Positions 59,071 to 64,000 of a DNA stretch of 64,000 bases are shown piece after piece. How positions within the stretch are numbered: the stretch's first letter is position 1; each line of letters begins with the position of its first letter. Origin of the DNA: Plectosphaerella cucumerina (taxonomy: Eukaryota; Ascomycota; Sordariomycetes; Glomerellales; Plectosphaerellaceae); contig JAGPXD010000004.1 of NCBI GenBank assembly GCA_020746995.1, positions 1,240,001-1,304,000 of the forward strand, in the 5' to 3' direction. Position numbers and translations under genes: made by a program. Below the pieces are notes generated by a model that worked only from the letters and a program-made list of their open reading frames with translations, was not told the origin of the DNA and did not search any database.

Positions 59071-60156
59071 CTACGCCCCCGAGTCAAGCCCTGCCCTCAC
59101 CTCCTTCTGGGTATTAACAACCTCCAGCGCCGTGCCCAGATTCTGCTCCAAGTACCCGACAACAACACGACACACCTCCGCATCATCAGTGAGATCCGCA
59201 CATACAGCCCGAAACCGGGCATGCAGCTCCTCCAGCCTCCGTAGCTCGCGCGCCAGCAACTCGAGCTCCAGCCAGCGCCCGTCGGCCTCGCCCAGGGTGT
59301 ATGAACCAACGCTGACGCTTGCTTGGGGACGAGGCGTCCTGCCGGAAGATCCGAACTGGGCGCGCCCGGCATGCTTGTAGAAGGTTGTGATCTTGCCGAT
59401 CATAGTGGCGAGAAGCATGGCCGTCGTGTGGGTGCCGGGACGGCCCATGCAGGTTGCGCAGGCGAGCATGGCGGCGCAGCCTTGGACGGCCTTTTTGTTG
59501 AGGGAAAGGACGACGTCGAAAGGAGGTGAGGCGGGGGGCGAGGCGCCGTGGAGGGCGTGGAGGGACGAGAGGCAGTCGGCGAAGCAAGCGCAGCTGGGAG
59601 GAGGGGTTTCGTGGGATTTGCTAAGGCGGGGATTTGCAGTGAGGGAAGGACTCGGAAGGTAGGCCGTCGTAGGGGTCGACAAGGCCAAAGATGAGGGTGT
59701 CGGTAGGTGTTCAGCATCGAGAGCGGCGACGTCAGCCCAAGCGGCAAACTGGGCTGCGGCTGGGTCCATTGATGGAGACCTTCCCACGTCGGGTGACATG
59801 TAGGGAGACGACATGACGATGCCGTTGAGCTCTGTTGCTGACAAGTCGACCTCTGGCGGCCACGGAAACATGCCTGGCATCGCGCCCTCCGTCATGCCGA
59901 AGTATCCCAATCCCAGCCCCGTCTCTTCAAGCTCTCCTCCATTCTCCCATCCGCCCAAGTCATACGTCGAGGAGTTTGCGGTCCTCGATGCTTTCGGCTT
60001 GCCGGCCCTGCTGGAGATGGAATATCTGCACTCGAGGCCGTTGGTGAGGCATCTCGCGCAAAGCGGGCCACGGGAGCACTTGACCTTTGCGTGAAAGCAG
60101 CCGTCACAAGACAGCCGGAGACGAGGCTGGCGAGGTTTGGAGCCTGAGCGTGTCAT
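59071..60156 (-). CDS. AflR-like Zn2Cys6 transcription factor
   Basis: A single exon codes for 361 aa. The N-terminus carries a Zn2Cys6 cluster in LSCDGCFHAKVKCSRGPLCARCLTNGLEC, preceded by a basic stretch and followed by RYSISSRAGKPK, the arrangement of AflR-type regulators. The C-terminal half has CACFADCLSSLHALH and ACATCMGRP..., with a helical end (LELELLARELRRLEEL), resembling the aflatoxin regulatory protein domain. Regulators of this type activate the secondary-metabolite cluster in which they lie. It lies on the same strand as a polyketide synthase that starts its visible end 2.3 kb away, which supports a cluster role. The target cluster and inducing conditions cannot be read from the sequence. 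Confidence 0.85.
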   Translation of the reverse strand: MTRSGSKPRQPRLRLSCDGCFHAKVKCSRGPLCARCLTNGLECRYSISSRAGKPKASRTANSSTYDLGGWENGGELEETGLGLGYFGMTEGAMPGMFPWPPEVDLSATELNGIVMSSPYMSPDVGRSPSMDPAAAQFAAWADVAALDAEHLPTPSSLALSTPTTAYLPSPSLTANPRLSKSHETPPPSCACFADCLSSLHALHGASPPASPPFDVVLSLNKKAVQGCAAMLACATCMGRPGTHTTAMLLATMIGKITTFYKHAGRAQFGSSGRTPRPQASVSVGSYTLGEADGRWLELELLARELRRLEELHARFRAVCADLTDDAEVCRVVVGYLEQNLGTALEVVNTQKEVRAGLDSGA

Positions 60157-60889
60157 TGTGATGAGAGAGGGTGTGATGTCGAAGGGCTAGAATAAGGAAG
60201 GTGAGGGACGTCGCGGGGATGTAGGTCTAGGAAAGCAAGGAGGGGTTCGTGAGGCGACGAGAAGAGGCAGAGACATGCATGCGGATACGATGCCGAAGCC
60301 ATGCACGGGGGGCTCGGCAAGTCGTCATCGAGTTTTGTTCACGGCGGCCTCGGACACGAGGGCGAGGGTTTGCTGCTGTCACATCTTGGACGTCCGGAAG
60401 CCGCCCTTTGGGCAGTCCGTCTTGGGCTGAGATGGGATGAAGATACGGTATCCCGCCGCGTTGGGTCCAAGTGAGGCCGTCGTGCCCCCCGGGTCCTGAC
60501 AGGTTCGAAGGCGAGGAGGTACATGGCCTGTCATGTCGGTGGGTGAGATTGGCAGGTGATGATCAGTAAGCCTCAAGGCCGCAGCACCGGGTCTTCATGG
60601 CAGGCATATGTCAGCGAGGAGCTGGGACTCGTCGGAGGGATCTTGCTGGTGGATGATGACATGGTGTCGCGCTGGGAGGTGCGCAGTTGGGAGTAAGGTC
60701 GCATGACAGGTCGTCGTACGATGGTCAGAGAAAACGGACTGGACGGAGTGGCCTCCATGGAGAACAATACGGCTGAGATGACGCGATGGATGGTGAGGGA
60801 GTTTGGATGCCACAGGTGTAACTGTCAACGGCAGCGCTCAGGAAACTTGCCCAGGGGCTGAAAAGGGTAATGCGCTATCGGAGGTCGGC

Positions 60890-60914
60890 GATAAGCACCG
60901 TTTCGGTGCTTATC
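60890..60914. promoter_or_regulatory. Perfect palindrome with facing GATA motifs and CCG-N3-CGG
   Basis: GATAAGCACCG at 60890-60900 is mirrored exactly by CGGTGCTTATC at 60904-60914 around TTT. The arms carry GATAAG on both strands, the core of AreA/NsdD-type GATA factor sites, and the centre reads CCG-TTT-CGG, an everted triplet pair such as Zn2Cys6 dimers can bind. It lies 734 bp upstream of the AflR-like start codon. Confidence 0.6.
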
Positions 60915-60952
60915 TCAGCAGGGCCATTTGCCCCGCATTTCCGTGCCCCTCC

Positions 60953-60977
60953 TGCCCCTCCATTCAATGGAGGGGCA
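60953..60977. promoter_or_regulatory. Perfect palindrome with 12-bp arms carrying CCCCT/AGGGG
   Basis: TGCCCCTCCATT at 60953-60964 and AATGGAGGGGCA at 60966-60977 are exact inverted copies around a single base. AGGGG/CCCCT is the stress response element core. It lies 39 bp beyond the first palindrome. Confidence 0.6.
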
Positions 60978-62494
60978 ATGTCTCCAGCGACTTGAACGTC
61001 TTCCCTCCAACAACACCATCGACACAATTCATCAACGTCATCAACGTCAGTAACGGCGGTGTCTACTCCCAGACTCCAGAAGAAATTGTAGCTGCAGTCT
61101 TTCTCGAAATAAACCTCCGGTTTCCCGGAATCATCAACATGCAAGTTCATGCAACCCGACGCTGCCGATACCCCCACCCGACATAACCACCAGCGGCATC
61201 ACCATCAACGCCATCGGGAATGAAATGGACTGGCTCGCTCCCTAACCTCCGCCGCCGTACCATCACGCTCCTCCTGCAAGCATCTGAATCGAGAAGCCCG
61301 GCCATCCCCAGCAGTCATCGCCGACCTCTCTGCGTCTCGCCAATCGAAGCTGTTCGTGCAAAAGCCTTCTGATCGATGATGCGGACTCTCCAGCACGTAC
61401 CCGACATGGCAAGCCACCGCTGCGTCGAATAATTGCTCGCATGCAGCGCCCGGGGATTCGGCGATGGAGGCATGCAACTCAAGTCTTCTCTCGAGCCAAG
61501 ATTACCATCAAGCCACCCCGGTCCGAGCAGGCGGAGCAACAAACACACCGAAGGAGACATACCCCCATCACCATGCCATCAGCATCCCTCGGACCCGAGA
61601 CCACAACTGATAACACAGCACCTTCCCAACGTCTCACCCCTCCGACGGGCGCCCGCCTGCATGCTCATGCAATGCATCTTCCCGGGCGATATCCTCCCAT
61701 AGGCCTGGACTCTTATCGTCCCTCTCCCCATCTACAGCGCCTCTCGCAAATTACCATCTGCAGCAACTCCTTCGTATCCGTCCCGTGACACAACATCCAA
61801 TAACCCACCCCGGCCGGCACCGCTCCTCCCGACCAACGTCTTCCACGTGGCTCGCCCTTTTCTTCTGCGCGTCATGGACCTCCTCCGTCCGCTTGGCTGG
61901 GTAATGCATGCAAACCCCCGGCAACTCGATGATGCGGCCTCCCGCGTCCCGGCCCCGTGATGAGGGTCATGTGCCCTCCCGTTAGGCAGCTCCCTCGAAG
62001 AATGCGGCTCATGGCAGAGAGAAAGGAAAAAACCTCCGAGGATCGTCAGGCCCTTCTTCCCCTCCCACGACGCACGACATCGGCCCGGCTGAGACAGCGC
62101 GAAATCTTCGTTCCCCGTCCATGCAATCCTCCCCGATTCCCATCCCGGGTCACACACACACACGGGCGCGGTTCGGTTCGGTCGCCGTGAGACAGGAGCA
62201 CTGCATCTCACGAGGCGGAGCTTGTACAGAAACGGTTCTTCTATTCTGCTTCTGCATGTAATGCGAACGAAAAATCGACGGCGGAGGACAATCTCTCTGC
62301 TTCGCCTCGAAGAAACCCCAGTGTAAGACGATACTCCCGAAACGCCAACACGCTTCCCCGTTCTAGACTTTCCTCCCACAGTCTGTCTGGCTGTCGCTCG
62401 TGTACTATGAATTGAAGGAGTGGTATCGCATGCTAGAAATGCAAAGCGCAACAATGACTACCACCTAACAAGTGGCCTCGGGAATGAAATCCAT

Positions 62495-64000
62495 CTAGCA
62501 GATGGCCTCGCGGATGAGGTCGCCCAGCTTCTTGGCCTGCGTCGTAAATGTCAGCAAACAATCCATGAACCTTCAGGAGTAGGCATAACTCACCAGTGCG
62601 CCGTGCATCATCGAGAAGTGGTTGCCCGGCATGTGGCGCGACCTCATCTTGGAAATATCCAAGAACTCGTCCCACCGGTTCGGCCCAAAGTCCGTCCTGT
62701 TCTCGAGCAGGAACAGCGCATGGCCCTTGGGGTACGGCTCGGGCCTCGGGTCTTCGGGCGTCTTGCACACGCCGTCCTCGCACCAAATGGTCGTCACCTG
62801 CGGGCACTTTGCGGTGGGGATGCGCTCGGCCGTGTAGTTGCTCAGCGCCGTCACGGCCGCGGCAAAGTGCGGCAGCAGCCAAGAAGGGATGTTCTTTGCA
62901 CCGCTGCCGTCGTCCTCACCCAGAAGACCAATGGTGCCGAACCACGCGTGCAGCGAGCGTGGGAGCGGCTCGATGGTGACGGGGCAGGGGGCATCGATGA
63001 TGACGAGGTGGTCGACGCGCTCGCCTGCGCTGACGAGCTGGTTGACCATCTCAAAGGCCACGACACCGCCGGCCGACCAGCCCGCGAGGGAGTAGGGGCC
63101 CATGGGCTGGCGACGGCGCATCTCGGTGATGAACTTTGTCGCCATGCCGTACACGCCGCAGTTGAACTCCTCGGGTGTCTTCATGAAGGGAGAGAAGAGA
63201 CCCCAGACCTTCCAGTCAGGAGAGATCTGGCTGATCTCCGTGTAGGAGGTCGCGCATCCGCTGCCGTCGGGGACCATCCAGAGGTTCTTGGTCGCCGTGC
63301 GGGTGCTGCCCTGGAGCAGGATCGAGGTCGCCTTGCGGTGGGGGAAGTGGTCGACGACCGAGCCAGGCGCAGGTCGGGGCGGCTTGATGATGGAAGCAGT
63401 CGTGTTGCCCGGGTGTGTGTTGATGACTGTTGTAGGCGCCAGGGGAGGCTCCGACCTGGGCGAAACAGATCGTGACCTCGACCGCTTGTGCGAGGACGAC
63501 CTGGACTTGGACGTGGGCGCGGCCTTGGGCTTAGGCTTGGGACCGACGCCGAGGGCCTTCTCGACCTCGGCGAGGGACGGGTTGACCACGAACAGATCGC
63601 TGGCGATCTCCATCCCCGTCCTCTCGCGCAGAGCGCCGAGGATAGACAGGCTCATGAGCGAGTCCATGCCGAGCGCGGCAAGGTCAGGCGTCGCGACAAT
63701 CTCCTCAATCTCGACGCCCATCTCCGAAGCGATCGTGCCACGGACAATCTCCTGAAGGTTGTCCATCTCGCCGGTTACGGCCTTGCCGCGCTCCTCCTCG
63801 CTCTCCTCGTTGGGAGGCGTCGTCAAAGGCGACTCGCCAGTGTCAGCCTCCGAGGAAACCTCGGACACAAATGACACGGCCGAGTCCTGGCCGCCGTAGC
63901 TGATGTTGCGCATGTGGGAACGCCTCTCAATCACAACAGCCGGGACGGGGGTCTCGAAGCGAGCGAGGAACTTCTTGAAAGCGCCCACGGTTGCATGATC
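62495..64000 (-). CDS. Non-reducing polyketide synthase, C-terminal part (ACP-TE)
   Basis: The window cuts the gene: only the 3' end is present, in frame from 64000. An intron at 62537-62593 joins HGAL to a last exon coding AKKLGDLIREAIC (62536-62495). An acyl carrier protein is seen with the phosphopantetheine serine in LGMDSLMSLS. A long Lys/Ser/Arg-rich linker (HKRSRSRSVSPRSE) and then a thioesterase with the nucleophile serine in GWSAGGVVAFEM and a likely histidine in GNHFSMMHGAL complete it. The ACP-TE order is the end of fungal non-reducing PKSs, which build aromatic polyketides such as pigments. Only one ACP is visible; any second would be outside the window. No product can be named without the KS, PT and other domains. 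Confidence 0.9.

Larger units (their letters stand above)
60157..62494. other. Intergenic between AflR-like regulator and polyketide synthase
   Basis: Promoter and leader of the regulator with two perfect palindromes (listed separately), a tandem ATCAACGTC pair near 61031-61048, and the synthase 3' region. Frames at 60803-61186 (+) and 61732-62454 (-) lack motifs and are not called. Confidence 0.5.

Noticed and set aside
61732..62454. 240-codon open frame next to the polyketide synthase
   Set aside because: Lies in the expected 3' region of the synthase, low-complexity and motif-free.

Overview
The window is nuclear DNA of a filamentous ascomycete (Pezizomycotina, most likely Sordariomycetes). 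The signs are GC-rich genes split by short introns of about 47-110 bp with GTRAGT-like donors and YAG acceptors, long CT-rich leaders, and typical fungal families: the pH regulator PalI, a quelling-type RNA-dependent RNA polymerase, Zn2Cys6 regulators and a non-reducing polyketide synthase. The species cannot be named from the sequence. Splice models were built by hand; where a total is quoted, the exon lengths sum to a whole number of codons and the family motifs join in frame across the junctions.

Left part (0-17 kb): a 2-oxoglutarate/Fe(II) oxygenase with two very long introns, convergent with an RNA-dependent RNA polymerase; a mitochondrial D-lactate dehydrogenase; an F-box-like protein; and ribosomal protein eS4.

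Telomere-factor block (17-24 kb): a double-Myb Teb1/Tay1-like protein and a large protein with a C-terminal telobox-like Myb domain (TRF/Taz1/Tbf1-like) lie within 2.7 kb of each other, with a small DUF7704-like membrane protein between them. An inverted pair of TTAGGG telomere-repeat motifs sits about 180-240 bp upstream of the second Myb gene. The eS4 promoter carries the same 10-mer, CGCAACCCTA. This is the most interesting signal in the window, because proteins of these families bind such boxes.

Middle part (24-51 kb): a septin-like GTPase, a mitochondrial ABC1/ADCK atypical kinase, a conserved-looking unknown protein, PalI/Rim9, a Yap-type bZIP factor, a degenerate tRNA-like element, a coiled-coil gene with a broken frame, and a regulator with both C2H2 and Zn2Cys6 fingers. 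They are separated by long gene-poor stretches of up to about 5 kb.

Right part (51-64 kb): a gene-poor stretch with a 25-bp minisatellite and a degenerate AT-richer repeat leads into a small accessory-looking island with an unknown gene, an HNH-nuclease-domain gene and a short ORF. Next come an AflR-like Zn2Cys6 regulator and the ACP-thioesterase end of a non-reducing polyketide synthase that runs off the window, so this is probably the edge of a secondary-metabolite cluster. Two perfect palindromes, one carrying facing GATA motifs and one carrying CCCCT/AGGGG, lie between regulator and synthase.
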